Shown here one piece after another: positions 1 to 8,648 of a stretch of DNA of 35,920 nt. The stretch spans positions 1-35,920 of the forward strand of contig NZ_JACJRF010000052.1 in NCBI RefSeq assembly GCF_014697105.1. The letters are read 5' to 3'. Numbering within the stretch: the first letter of the stretch is position 1; each line of letters starts with the position of its first letter. A model generated the notes under the pieces. It made no database searches. It was not told the DNA's origin and saw only the letters and a list, made by a program, of their open reading frames with translations. The DNA is from Anabaena subtropica FACHB-260 (GTDB lineage Bacteria > Cyanobacteriota > Cyanobacteriia > Cyanobacteriales > Nostocaceae). The translations under genes were made by a program, and so were the position numbers.

Positions 1-158
1 ATGAAGGCGATGATGAAGCAGGTGGTTGCAGCTAGCAAGGTGGGGATCATCAGTACTCCGAACCAACCGATGTATAGGCGGTTGTTGGTGCTGGTAATCC
101 ACTCGCAAAACTGTTCCCATACGTTGGCGCTTTTGCGCTGTTGTAAGGTTGCGGTCAT
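1..158 (-). CDS. psbA: Photosystem II D1 protein, N-terminal fragment (cut by window edge)
   Basis: The reverse strand from the ATG at 158 encodes the start of D1, the reaction-centre core subunit that binds the P680 chlorophylls, the manganese cluster and QB. The first residues read [20 protein letters not shown], followed by the motif [20 protein letters not shown], which opens the first transmembrane helix of D1. About 52 of the usual 360 residues are present; the rest lies beyond position 1. There is no clear Shine-Dalgarno sequence before the ATG. Cyanobacteria carry several psbA copies; this fragment cannot say which one it is or whether it is a high-light form. The CNNM/CBS gene upstream has the same orientation but is separated by about 260 bases with a strong hairpin, so psbA is probably transcribed alone. 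Confidence 0.95.
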   Translation of the reverse strand, partial: MTATLQQRKSANVWEQFCEWITSTNNRLYIGWFGVLMIPTLLAATTCFIIAF

Positions 159-268
159 GTTTTTATGATTGCGGTTATTTTTGTATGAATCAGACAACTG
201 TGTTTTTGCCTGTGATATTACTTTACACTACTTTACAAAATTTCCGCACTTAATTAATATCAATAAAA

Positions 269-274
269 ATTATA
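269..274 (-). promoter_or_regulatory. Possible -10 box of psbA
   Basis: On the minus strand this reads TATAAT and is preceded directly by TG, resembling an extended -10 element. It would give a 5' leader of about 100 nt. No convincing -35 box is at the standard distance, so this is only a candidate. Confidence 0.25.
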
Positions 275-306
275 CATATAGTCAGTTTTACTTATTTGGA
301 CAAACT

Positions 307-358
307 CCTTTAGGGCGTTTAAGTGGGTGAAGACGTTGCCATGCAACGTCTCTAAAGG
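307..358. repeat. Nested hairpin between the CNNM/CBS gene and psbA
   Basis: A perfect 9-bp inner stem (AGACGTTGC at 331-339 and GCAACGTCT at 343-351, loop CAT) lies inside an outer 7-bp stem (CCTTTAG at 307-313 and CTAAAGG at 352-358). The inner palindrome resembles a family of small dispersed repeats of Nostoc-type genomes. It sits downstream of the CNNM gene and upstream of psbA, so it could also end the upstream transcript, although no run of T follows it on the minus strand. Confidence 0.6.
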
Positions 359-419
359 CGTTCTTATTTCGGAAAATTATCTTATCCGAACCGTATTGCC
401 CATACTTCTACTTTTGACC

Positions 420-1472
420 TTATTTCAAATATGAGCCGCCAGCACTCATAGATTGCAACATTTTTTCTCGCTTTTTGCGGGCTATTTCTTGCAAGTCCAC
501 ATTTCTATCAGTCTCATCGACAATCTCACCAGTTATCAGTTCCAGCACATCTTCCAAAGTGACTACACCGGCGACGCTACCATATTCATCTACTACTACG
601 GCTAAATGTTCACGAGCTTCTATGAAGTTTTTCAGCAGTCTATCTGCGTGAATTACTTCAGGAACGAAGCGGACTTTGCGAACCAGTTTAGCGACTTGAT
701 GATTTTGATGACCTTCAACGATCGCCGTGAGTAATTCTTGCTTTAAACTGAAGCCCATAACTTGATCAATCGAGTTATCCGTCACAATAATTCGGGTATG
801 TTGTGAAGCGATGATCTCAGACTTTGCCTCAGCGATCGTCAGGTTACCATTAATATGTGTCACCATAATTCGGGGAGTCATCAGATCAGCAGCTACCACA
901 TCATTGAGCTTAAACACCCTCTGAATCATTTCTGCTTCACCACTTTCAATGATCCCTTCTTGTTGACCGATATTTGCCAACAGCTTAATTTCCGCCTCAT
1001 TAGTTGTGGGTCTTTTTTTTCCTTTAGAAAATGGTGCAGTGACATTTTCTAAAATCCAGACTAGAGGGGTAAAGACAATAGAAAGTCCAGTAATAGGTAT
1101 GGCTGTTAGCAAGGCGATCGATTCAGAATACCGTTCTCCCAAAGTTTTGGGAATGATTTCACCAAAGATGATGATTAAAAATGTCAATACAGCCGAAAAC
1201 ACTCCCAACCACTGCGATCCCAAAGCTTGAGTAGCAACGCCACCTGTAACGATACTGCCAATAATATTAAAGATGTTATTGAGAATAACAATGGTTGCAA
1301 TTGGCCGATTCATATTTTCCCTAATTGCCAAAAGTGCAACGGCTGAAGGATTATTCGATTGTGCTAATTGTCTGACTCTGAGGGTAGAAACAGAAAACAG
1401 CGCCGTTTCTATACTAGAACACAACGCTGAACCTAGAATTACAACAAAGATGGTAGTTATTAGCTGTAGCAT
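420..1472 (-). CDS. CNNM/CBS-pair membrane protein (HlyC/CorC-type, lacking CorC_HlyC tail)
   Basis: A 350-residue protein of the family that includes CNNM/CorC Mg2+ or Co2+ export-related proteins. The N-terminal half (about residues 1-160) is the DUF21/CNNM membrane domain: a hydrophobic start, the polar SSIETALFS segment, and the conserved FGEIIPKTLGERY motif near residues 102-114. The second half contains a CBS pair (about 190-305) with LMTPR at its start and the typical VVDEYGSVAGVVTLEDVLE near the end. The C-terminal CorC_HlyC domain found in longer relatives is absent; the chain stops about 35 residues after the second CBS motif. The reading frame is open 12 bases upstream to a TTG at 1484; I chose the ATG at 1472 because it begins directly at the membrane helix. 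The transported ion cannot be read from the sequence. Confidence 0.88.
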   Translation of the reverse strand: MLQLITTIFVVILGSALCSSIETALFSVSTLRVRQLAQSNNPSAVALLAIRENMNRPIATIVILNNIFNIIGSIVTGGVATQALGSQWLGVFSAVLTFLIIIFGEIIPKTLGERYSESIALLTAIPITGLSIVFTPLVWILENVTAPFSKGKKRPTTNEAEIKLLANIGQQEGIIESGEAEMIQRVFKLNDVVAADLMTPRIMVTHINGNLTIAEAKSEIIASQHTRIIVTDNSIDQVMGFSLKQELLTAIVEGHQNHQVAKLVRKVRFVPEVIHADRLLKNFIEAREHLAVVVDEYGSVAGVVTLEDVLELITGEIVDETDRNVDLQEIARKKREKMLQSMSAGGSYLK

Positions 1473-1622
1473 AAGGTTTCCCAAGATTGGGAATGGATAA
1501 TCTCCCCATGAATGATTATTTTTATTATGAGTTATTATTCCCCGGACTGGTCAAAAAAGAGAGGAGAGGGTTGACAAGTGTAAGTTTTTCATATATCCAT
1601 GACAGATGTTTTTGAGCAAATT

Positions 1623-1660
1623 CTCCTCCTCACGCACTTACAAGTTACACAAAGGAGGAG
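1623..1660 (-). terminator. Possible hairpin downstream of metH
   Basis: CTCCTCCT at 1623-1630 pairs with AGGAGGAG at 1653-1660 across a 22-base loop, 18 bases past the metH stop. No strong T-run follows on the minus strand, so it is a weak terminator candidate. Confidence 0.3.
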
Positions 1661-1677
1661 GAGACAAAGAACTGGGA

Positions 1678-4600
1678 TTACGCGGTGAAGTACTTGGCTA
1701 CTGGATGATAAGTAATAATCGCCGTTGTGGATTGTTCTGGATAAAGTTGCTCACTTTCATCCATATATAGATTAATTCTGCTACTATCCAACAAATCCAA
1801 CTGCTTGAACTGATCCTGAATATTGGGACAAGCTGGGTAGCCAAAACTGTATCGGGAACCCTGATAGCGTTGTGCCAGAATATCCCGGATATTGTCCGGT
1901 TCTTCAGCGGCGAACCCTAACTCACGGCGGATTCTCGCGTGCGTCCACTCAGCCAAGGCTTCTGCTACTTGCACCGCTAAACCGTGGAAATACAGATAAT
2001 CAGTGTATTGATTATCTGCAAACAGTTTTTGTGCGAACTCTGTAGCAATTTCGCCTACAGTCACCGCTTGCATGGGGAAGACATCAATGATTCCTGACTC
2101 TTTAGGCGCAAAGAAATCGGCAATGCACAATCGTCTTGACGACCTTTGTCTGGGGAATTCAAAGTGAGTTATTTCCTTAGCATCTAGGCTGTTGGTTTCA
2201 TAAATATACAAAGTGTTGCCTTCAGATTGGCAAGGAAAATACCCGTAAATTACCTGGGGATGTAACAGATTTTCGGCAATGATGCGCTGTTTCCAATTTT
2301 CTAGAATTGGATAAACCTTCTCATTCAAGAAAGCCTGATATTCTTCCCTAGATTGTTCCTTTGGTTTGCGGAATTGCCATTGTCCAGCAATCAAGGCTTG
2401 TAAATCCATGTACCAGAATATTTCCTCCCAGGGAATATCACTAGGCTGTAATAACCGGGTTCCCCAGAATGGTGGTGTGGGACGAAGAATATCTATGGCT
2501 ACGGCTTCGGAACGTTTTGTGTCTGGGGGGAGTGGAGATTCAGGTTTAGGGAGTGGGGATTTTTTGATGTTGTCTGCTGATTTATTGTTAGTGGTTTCTG
2601 TATCAGCCGTTTCAACAATTTCATCTAAGAATCCTTGGAAGTTGTCCCATTTACCAATGGCTTTAGCTGGCATTAATTTATCCATGAAATGCAAGTCAGA
2701 GAAAGCATCTTTGCCGTAGATGACTTTACCTTTATAGGTATTTTGACAATCTTGATGGACAAATTTAGGTGTCAACGCCGCACCACCTAAAATTACGGGT
2801 ACATTAATTCCCTTTTCGTTGAATACCTCCAAATTTTCTTTCATGAAAGCAGTGGATTTTACCAGCAAACCACTCATGGCAATACAATCAGCTTTGTGTT
2901 GGTTGTAAGCCTCGATGATATTTTCCACTGGCTGTTTGATTCCCAAGTTAATCACCTTATAGCCATTGTTGGACAAGATGATGTCTACTAAATTTTTACC
3001 AATGTCGTGAACATCGCCTTTAACGGTGGCAATAATTACTTTACCTTTGGCATTATTGCCATTTTCTGATTTTTCCATGAAAGGTTCTAGGTAGGCTACC
3101 GCCGCTTTCATGGTTTCGGCTGACTGCAAAACGAATGGTAGCTGCATTTGTCCTGAACCGAACAATTCACCAACTACTTTCATCCCATCCAGCAGGAAAG
3201 TGTTGATAATTTCCAGGGGTGGATATATTTCTAAAGCTTTTGTCAGTTGTTTTTCTAAACCAATACGTTCACCGTCGATAATGTGGCGTTTGAGCCGTTC
3301 TTCAATAGGTAAGCTTTCATCTACGCCTTTGTTCCGTTTGGTTGTAACTCCCTCAAACAATTTGGTTAGTTCTGTTAAGGGGTCGTAGGTGCAGATATCA
3401 CCCTCAAACTTACGCTGATCATAAATTAACTGACGGCATACTTCTTGATGGCTGGCTTCAATCTTAGATAGTGGTAGAATCTTATTAGCACTAACGATCG
3501 CCGCATCCATGCCAGCTGCCATTGCCTCATGGAGAAACACGGAGTTTAAGACCATCCGTGAGGCTGGATTTAAACCAAAGGATATATTTGACACGCCTAA
3601 AATAACGTGACACCCTGGTAATTCTTGACGAATACGGCTAATTGATTCGATGGTCGCCTTGCCATTTTCCCGGTCTTCTTCAATCCCAGTAGAAATTGGT
3701 AAAGCTAAGGTATCAAAGAATATTTCCGTGGGGGGAATCCCATATTCTACCGCTTGACGATAGGCACGTTGGGCAATTTGAAACTTTTTCTCTGCCGTCC
3801 GCGCCATCCCTTCTTCGTCAATTGTACCAATGACAACACCAGCGCCGTATTTTTGCGCCAACTCCAGCACTTTCAAGAAACGTGGTTCCCCATCTTCGTA
3901 GTTGGTGGAGTTCAGCAAACACTTACCACCAGCCACCTTTAAACCCGCCTCCATTTTTTCCCATTCGGTGGAGTCGAGCATTAAGGGGAGTGTGACATTA
4001 TTCACGATGCGGGAAACTAGTTCGTGCATATCTCGCACACCGTCCCGTCCCACATAATCAACGTTGACATCAAGGATATGTGCGCCTTCCTTGACTTGTG
4101 ACCTAGCCATTGATACCAATCCGTCCCAATCTTCCGCATTTAGCAAATCACGGCATTTCTTGGAACCACTGGCGTTGAGGCGTTCACCTACAATCAAGAA
4201 AGAATTATCTTGCTCATAGGGTTGAGTACTATATATTGATGCAGCCGCAGGTTCTAAACTTGGCTGTCTGACTTTTGGCTTTAAATTTTTAGCAATTTCT
4301 GCCAATTGTTGAATGTGTTCTGGACGTGTCCCACAGCAACCCCCAATCACTTGGACACCCAAATCTTCAACAAAGTGCATTAACGCCATGCGTAATTCCA
4401 TTGGTGTTAAGCGGTAGTGTGCTTGACCACCAACGTTTTCAGGTAAACCCGCATTAGGAATACAAGAAACCACAAACGGCGAATGTTCAGCCAAATATTT
4501 AATATGTGGTTTCATCAAGTCTGGGCCTGTAGCACAGTTCAGACCGAGAATATCAATTGAGAAAGGTTCCAAAATTGTCAGGACGGCGTTGATTTCTGAA

Positions 4601-5217
4601 CCTACCAACATTGTCCCCATACTTTCCATTGTCACAGACACCATCAAGGGTATGCGTTCCCCCTTCTTGACGAAAACTTCTTCAATTCCATTTAACGCCG
4701 CTTTAATTTGCAGCACATCTTGGCAAGTTTCCACCAGAAATAAATCTACACCACCATCAAACAGTGCTTCTGCTTGTTCAGCAAAGCCAGTTTTTAAGGT
4801 ATCAAAGTCGATGTGTCCCAAGGTGGGGAGTTTGGTTGTAGGGCCGATGGAACCGGCGACAAACCGGGGTTTATCAGGCGTGGAGAACTCAGCAGCCACA
4901 TTTTTCGCTAATTCGGCGGCTTTCTTGTTGAGATAGTATGTTTGGTCTGCTAGATCGTATTCAGCCAAGACAATTGATGTCGCGCCGAAAGTATCAGTTT
5001 CAATGACATCTGCACCCACGGCGAGAAAGTCGCGGTGAACCTTAGCGACGGCTTCAGGTTTGGTGTGGACTAGATATTCATTACAACCTTCATACTGCAC
5101 ACCACCGAAATCTTCAGCAGTGAGATTTTGGGTTTGTAGGTTAGTACCCATTGCACCGTCGAAGACGATAACCGGAAGTTCCGGACTGTGCAGGCGTTTC
5201 AGGAAAGGATGAGTCAT
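1678..5217 (-). CDS. metH: Cobalamin-dependent methionine synthase
   Basis: A 1179-residue, full-length methionine synthase that transfers a methyl group from methyltetrahydrofolate to homocysteine through methylcobalamin. Domains in order: homocysteine-binding barrel (about 1-315) with zinc ligands Cys228 (NCATGP) and Cys294-Cys295 (GGCCGT); pterin-binding barrel (about 340-610, beginning [13 protein letters not shown]); cobalamin cap and B12-binding domain (about 645-865) with the base-off DVHDIGKN motif, His737 being the lower axial ligand; and the C-terminal S-adenosylmethionine reactivation domain (about 915-1179) with [11 protein letters not shown] near 1121-1131. The ATG at 5217 follows AGGA at a short distance. 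Residues about 870-910 form a low-complexity linker encoded partly by heptamer-type repeats. No cobalamin riboswitch is visible upstream. Confidence 0.98.
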   Translation of the reverse strand: MTHPFLKRLHSPELPVIVFDGAMGTNLQTQNLTAEDFGGVQYEGCNEYLVHTKPEAVAKVHRDFLAVGADVIETDTFGATSIVLAEYDLADQTYYLNKKAAELAKNVAAEFSTPDKPRFVAGSIGPTTKLPTLGHIDFDTLKTGFAEQAEALFDGGVDLFLVETCQDVLQIKAALNGIEEVFVKKGERIPLMVSVTMESMGTMLVGSEINAVLTILEPFSIDILGLNCATGPDLMKPHIKYLAEHSPFVVSCIPNAGLPENVGGQAHYRLTPMELRMALMHFVEDLGVQVIGGCCGTRPEHIQQLAEIAKNLKPKVRQPSLEPAAASIYSTQPYEQDNSFLIVGERLNASGSKKCRDLLNAEDWDGLVSMARSQVKEGAHILDVNVDYVGRDGVRDMHELVSRIVNNVTLPLMLDSTEWEKMEAGLKVAGGKCLLNSTNYEDGEPRFLKVLELAQKYGAGVVIGTIDEEGMARTAEKKFQIAQRAYRQAVEYGIPPTEIFFDTLALPISTGIEEDRENGKATIESISRIRQELPGCHVILGVSNISFGLNPASRMVLNSVFLHEAMAAGMDAAIVSANKILPLSKIEASHQEVCRQLIYDQRKFEGDICTYDPLTELTKLFEGVTTKRNKGVDESLPIEERLKRHIIDGERIGLEKQLTKALEIYPPLEIINTFLLDGMKVVGELFGSGQMQLPFVLQSAETMKAAVAYLEPFMEKSENGNNAKGKVIIATVKGDVHDIGKNLVDIILSNNGYKVINLGIKQPVENIIEAYNQHKADCIAMSGLLVKSTAFMKENLEVFNEKGINVPVILGGAALTPKFVHQDCQNTYKGKVIYGKDAFSDLHFMDKLMPAKAIGKWDNFQGFLDEIVETADTETTNNKSADNIKKSPLPKPESPLPPDTKRSEAVAIDILRPTPPFWGTRLLQPSDIPWEEIFWYMDLQALIAGQWQFRKPKEQSREEYQAFLNEKVYPILENWKQRIIAENLLHPQVIYGYFPCQSEGNTLYIYETNSLDAKEITHFEFPRQRSSRRLCIADFFAPKESGIIDVFPMQAVTVGEIATEFAQKLFADNQYTDYLYFHGLAVQVAEALAEWTHARIRRELGFAAEEPDNIRDILAQRYQGSRYSFGYPACPNIQDQFKQLDLLDSSRINLYMDESEQLYPEQSTTAIITYHPVAKYFTA
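2525..2559. repeat. Heptamer-type (GGGGAGT-like) repeat inside metH
   Basis: Two short GGGAGTGG-type tracts separated by a few bases lie in the stretch encoding the linker between the B12-binding and reactivation domains of MetH. On the coding strand they give a Ser-Pro-Leu-Pro repeat ([12 protein letters not shown]). The same heptamer appears in non-coding DNA at 22993-23013. Confidence 0.55.
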
Positions 5218-5606
5218 ATTTTCCTAGAGGAAATGAGGAAATCAAGTGAGTTTTACGATACTCCACTTACATATATTATTTTCCATAATTGCGAGAGTTG
5301 CGTATGCTGAGTATTGGCGATCGCCTACAATCGAACGTAAATCATGGTTCATTGAGTTTTTTTGAGACAAAGTTTGTCTCACCAAAAGTTTCTATAAGAT
5401 GACTATGAAAACCTCATATAGCGATTTCCACGTAAATCAGAACAAGAAAGACTTAACCGCAGATGGAAGCAGCTAAATTAGTACCCTAGCAGACTAGGAA
5501 ACACTATAAACGTTATTTTGATTAGTGTTGCTAAATTAAAGTAGTTGTAGGTAACGATAGACAACACTCATAAGATTTTTCACTCTTTGTGTAAGGATTA
5601 CAGTCA
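5218..5606. other. Divergent intergenic region metH / small protein gene
   Basis: A 389-base spacer that must hold divergent promoters for metH (minus) and the 114-residue gene (plus). It contains one HIP1-like site near 5320 and an inverted repeat GAGACAA/TTGTCTC at 5364-5380 with a 3-base loop, preceded by seven T on the plus strand; it could be an operator. I find no conserved B12 box, S-adenosylmethionine riboswitch core or tRNA. Confidence 0.5.
5364..5380. repeat. Short perfect inverted repeat upstream of metH
   Basis: GAGACAA and TTGTCTC are separated by AGT. The position in a divergent promoter region would suit a dimeric regulator, but no known operator consensus is recognised. Confidence 0.4.
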
Positions 5607-5951
5607 ATGAAAGTTCTCAAAAGGTCAATTAAACCAGAAACCTACATATCATTTCTCTACATATACCAAACTACTTGGGGTACTGCTGGTGATATCTGTT
5701 TGATCCGTGAATCTGTAGCAAATTCCGGTATATCGAAATTTGTCGGTCGTAAAGTCCAATTAGCTTTACCCAAAGGATTAGAGCGCGATCGCGTGGCGAA
5801 TTTTCCAGTAATCAAGGTTGCAGGTAACGTCGGCGACGGACACCCCAAAGAACACCCCAATGAATGGGAAGTTTATGAAGGTATAGATCCAGAAATAGCG
5901 ATCGCTGCTCTCAAACCTTGGGGTTTCAAGTTAATTGAGTCTACAGATTAA
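5607..5951 (+). CDS. Small conserved-type hypothetical protein (114 aa)
   Basis: The ATG at 5607 follows AAGGA at about nine bases, a good ribosome-binding site, and the frame contains an in-frame HIP1 site, both supporting a real gene. The product is basic at the N-terminus (MKVLKRSIKPETY) and has a beta-rich middle with VGRKVQLALPKGLERDRVANF, then a Gly/His/Pro turn (GDGHPKEHPNEWEVYEG) and a C-terminal Pro-Trp-Gly segment. There is no signal peptide, membrane helix or recognised catalytic motif. It is a soluble protein of unknown function. It stands alone, divergent from metH and convergent with the DUF4336 gene. Confidence 0.75.
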   Translation: MKVLKRSIKPETYISFLYIYQTTWGTAGDICLIRESVANSGISKFVGRKVQLALPKGLERDRVANFPVIKVAGNVGDGHPKEHPNEWEVYEGIDPEIAIAALKPWGFKLIESTD

Positions 5952-5983
5952 AGGCGATCGCCATCACAAGGATACTACGACGC

Positions 5984-6028
5984 GGTGCGTTACGCCGTTG
6001 CTTTAACGCACCCTAAAGTTTAAACTTT
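5984..6028. repeat. Dispersed hairpin plus 14-bp palindrome in a convergent spacer
   Basis: GGTGCGTTA at 5984-5992 pairs perfectly with TAACGCACC at 6004-6012 (11-base loop); the arms match a common Nostoc-type repeat. It is followed by the perfect palindrome AAAGTTTAAACTTT at 6015-6028. Lying between two converging genes, it may act as a bidirectional terminator. Confidence 0.6.
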
Positions 6029-6055
6029 ACTTGACAAATCATCTGTTACTTTCAG

Positions 6056-7303
6056 CTATATCTGCTCTTTTGGCGGTGGAACAATCCGAATTTTAGATAA
6101 ACCACTATCAATTTGTTGCAAAACTTGAAAATCTTTTTCTGGTAAGGGATAACTGCTACTACTGAACACACCCGCGCTCACAGCAGGCTGTTTTTCTAAA
6201 AAAGAGAAAGCTTGGCGGAATTGATGGGGTTCTGCTTTAATAGGGGCATCAAAATGACAGGGAATAATCCACTGAAAATCCCAGTTTGCTAATTTATCAG
6301 CCCATTTAATAGTATCTCTGGGTGCGCGGTTGAGAATCAAAGTCTGTAAAACTGGCGCAACAAATAAACGCCCTTCCCCGCGCAAAGCCTCAAATGATCG
6401 CCGCCAATCATTTTGCCATTTAAAAGGATACAAGCCGAAATAAGCCTTATATGAGCGTTCTGGAGTTTTTAACGCCTCCTTCCATACCTCCTCCCATGTA
6501 GGAACATCTACTGCACTGGGACGGAAATACAAAGCAAATAAGGTGATGCGTTCCCATCCCTTACGGCGGTTGGCTTGATTATCTGCAACGATATCTGAGG
6601 CTTTATCTTTGGCGTGAAACAGCAAAGGATATGGATCTAATTGAACAATCGCTGGGGGATCTGCGGGTACAGAAACAACTGAATCTGTTACAAGCAAAGT
6701 ATGCGATCGCTTGTGTAAAAATGCTACCTCTGCAAACTTACCGGGGCCAAGGTCAATAGTATCTAATATTGCATAGTCAAACTCTTTAGCAAAGGGGGCT
6801 TGGCTACTATCCTGCGGGAGTACATGAGTGCGTTTATTGGGTAAACCCAGCCAACTAAGAGGAAGATTAAGCGGGAAACTCCATTGATTGGGCGCGACAA
6901 ACACCTGTGCTTGGGGAAAATATCTGGCGAAGGGGCCGACAAAGACTTTATGTTCTAGTCCAGAAATAGTTGGCAGAATGATATATTTTACATCACCGTA
7001 TTCTGCTACTAATTCCTTAACCAACCGGATACATTCAGGAGTAGGTGCAACAGGTGCATATACCAAAAGTCCTCCCTCATCTAGCTTGACTACAGTCATG
7101 CGAATGGGAACAACAACGTAGAAAATCCCCTGGATCTGGTCAAAAGTCCAGATTGTATCTTTAATAACCTCCTTTCGGAGAGTCCGCCGCTTACCGTATG
7201 GATACAGTGGCAAAGTAAACCAGTAAGACCATGACCAGTCTTTCGGATTAATCTGTTCTAAAGTTTCATCATGCACCACTCCGTAGCCCCCCAACTTCGC
7301 CAT
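6056..7303 (-). CDS. DUF4336 domain protein
   Basis: A 415-residue soluble protein resembling the DUF4336 family, common in cyanobacteria and plants and thought to have a metallo-beta-lactamase-like fold. Visible family features are the N-terminal WSYWFTLPLYPYGKRRTLRKE, the strand-rich core MTVVKLDEGGLLVYAPVAPT, KYIILPTISGLEHKVFVGPF and TLLVTDSVVSVPADPP, and near the C-terminus the segment WIIPCHFDAPI with a possible metal-binding histidine. A canonical HxHxDH motif is absent; the equivalent stretch keeps only one histidine (GLEHK). The frame extends to a GTG at 7366, but the ATG at 7303 (MAKLGGYG) is the more likely start; neither has a strong ribosome-binding site. Substrate unknown. Confidence 0.8.
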   Translation of the reverse strand: MAKLGGYGVVHDETLEQINPKDWSWSYWFTLPLYPYGKRRTLRKEVIKDTIWTFDQIQGIFYVVVPIRMTVVKLDEGGLLVYAPVAPTPECIRLVKELVAEYGDVKYIILPTISGLEHKVFVGPFARYFPQAQVFVAPNQWSFPLNLPLSWLGLPNKRTHVLPQDSSQAPFAKEFDYAILDTIDLGPGKFAEVAFLHKRSHTLLVTDSVVSVPADPPAIVQLDPYPLLFHAKDKASDIVADNQANRRKGWERITLFALYFRPSAVDVPTWEEVWKEALKTPERSYKAYFGLYPFKWQNDWRRSFEALRGEGRLFVAPVLQTLILNRAPRDTIKWADKLANWDFQWIIPCHFDAPIKAEPHQFRQAFSFLEKQPAVSAGVFSSSSYPLPEKDFQVLQQIDSGLSKIRIVPPPKEQI

Positions 7304-7549
7304 GTTCAAACTATTTTTATTTGAACCCCAAGAATTGGAGTTTAGCAAATTATAGAAGCAACACACTAGCTATCTGAGGCGATTGTCATGTAAGTAAGTG
7401 GGCGAAAAAAATTCAATGTCTCAGTAGGCGATCGCCGGGTAGAAATTGAGACGGGTTAAGGTATAGAAGCAATTTTGCCCGATGCTAAAGTAGGCAATAT
7501 TATGAATAGTCAACAGTCCACACCCAAATGATTTACAAGTTTAGATAGC

Positions 7550-8530
7550 TTATTTTGTTTGAAAAATATTTTGCACCATTTTTTTATCTGAACTAGCAGC
7601 CGCTTTATCTAACTCGGCTATTTCGCCAGAGTCTAATTCCCAACCTAAAGCACCGATATTTTCCTGCGCCTGTTTTACAGACTTTGCACCAGGGATGGGA
7701 ACAGTTCCTTTGGCAATACACCAATTTAGCGCCACCTGAGACATGGTTTTATTTCTGGATTCTGCCACATTACGTAAACATTGGAGAAGCGATCGCACTC
7801 CTGGCAATAACTGTCTAAACAATAAACCGCGAACACCTCGCGGAAAAGGGCCTTTTTCTGAATATTTGCCTGTCAATATCCCCAAAGCTAAAGGACTGTA
7901 AGCAATTAGTTGTATCCCTAGTTCATCACAAACATCTTTCAACCCCAGTTGGGTGACGGGATATGTGGACAACAATGAATATTGGACTTGTAACGTCTTA
8001 ATTGGGACTCCTCGTTCAGAAAACTTTTGATATACACGTTGCAATCTTCTAGTCCCGTAATTCGATAATCCCACACCCTTAACTAAACCTTGTTCATACA
8101 AGTCAGCTAAACCAGCTAACAACCCTTCTTCTTGCCAAGGTGCATAATTTGCAGTTGACCAGTGCATCTGCACTAAATCAACATTTCTACCCAGGCGTTG
8201 AGCAGAAGAATTGCAGGCGTTTATCATGGATTGGCGAGTCCATCGCCAAGGGTAAGCAGCCAATTTAGTCGCAATGCAAATATTTTCTTGGTTGACACCC
8301 TGATATTCCCTAGAAAATTTTCCCAACAGCAACTCACTACGCCCGTTTAACCTCCCCGTCCCATAAGAATCACCTGTATCAAATAAAGTGACACCATTGC
8401 TTACACAGAGGTTAAAGACGGCTTGTAATTGCGCGTCCATGCTTTCGTCATATCCCCAAAGCAGTTGATTCCCCCACGCCCAAGTTCCACAACCCATCCG
8501 GGGAAGGGACAATTCTTGGCTAATTGACAT
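7550..8530 (-). CDS. Aldo/keto reductase family oxidoreductase
   Basis: A 326-residue NADPH-type aldo/keto reductase. The catalytic tetrad is visible: Asp51 and Tyr56 in LFDTGDSYG, Lys89 in IATKLAAYPW, and His123 in VDLVQMHWS. Cofactor-binding features include GLSNYG, QVQYSLLS and YSPLALGILTGKY, and late IPGAKS. The length is normal for the family. The ATG at 8530 has GAGGGTGAAA just upstream; a GTG two codons earlier is possible but has no better context. The gene lies about 120 bases downstream of the solute-binding-protein gene on the same strand and may be cotranscribed. The physiological substrate cannot be inferred; plant and cyanobacterial relatives act on reactive aldehydes or pyridoxal. 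Confidence 0.92.
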   Translation of the reverse strand: MSISQELSLPRMGCGTWAWGNQLLWGYDESMDAQLQAVFNLCVSNGVTLFDTGDSYGTGRLNGRSELLLGKFSREYQGVNQENICIATKLAAYPWRWTRQSMINACNSSAQRLGRNVDLVQMHWSTANYAPWQEEGLLAGLADLYEQGLVKGVGLSNYGTRRLQRVYQKFSERGVPIKTLQVQYSLLSTYPVTQLGLKDVCDELGIQLIAYSPLALGILTGKYSEKGPFPRGVRGLLFRQLLPGVRSLLQCLRNVAESRNKTMSQVALNWCIAKGTVPIPGAKSVKQAQENIGALGWELDSGEIAELDKAAASSDKKMVQNIFQTK

Positions 8531-8648
8531 TTTCACCCTCTGTTGATTTCCCGTACATCTTCCTCAGTTCATTATCCGGTAATCGCGGTGTCACTGGAAA
8601 CATCAGCAGATGTGGAGCAAAATTGGGAAGGTTGACCATTAACAGGAC

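Noticed and set aside
1473-1484. TTG start for the CNNM/CBS gene
   Set aside because: The ATG at 1472 starts at the membrane helix and needs no rare start codon.
2366-2719. Plus-strand open frame of 117 residues inside metH
   Set aside because: It lies antisense to the continuous MetH frame, and has no family features.
5218-5400. Possible cobalamin riboswitch before metH
   Set aside because: No GCCACTG-type B12 box or matching stem arrangement is visible on the minus strand.
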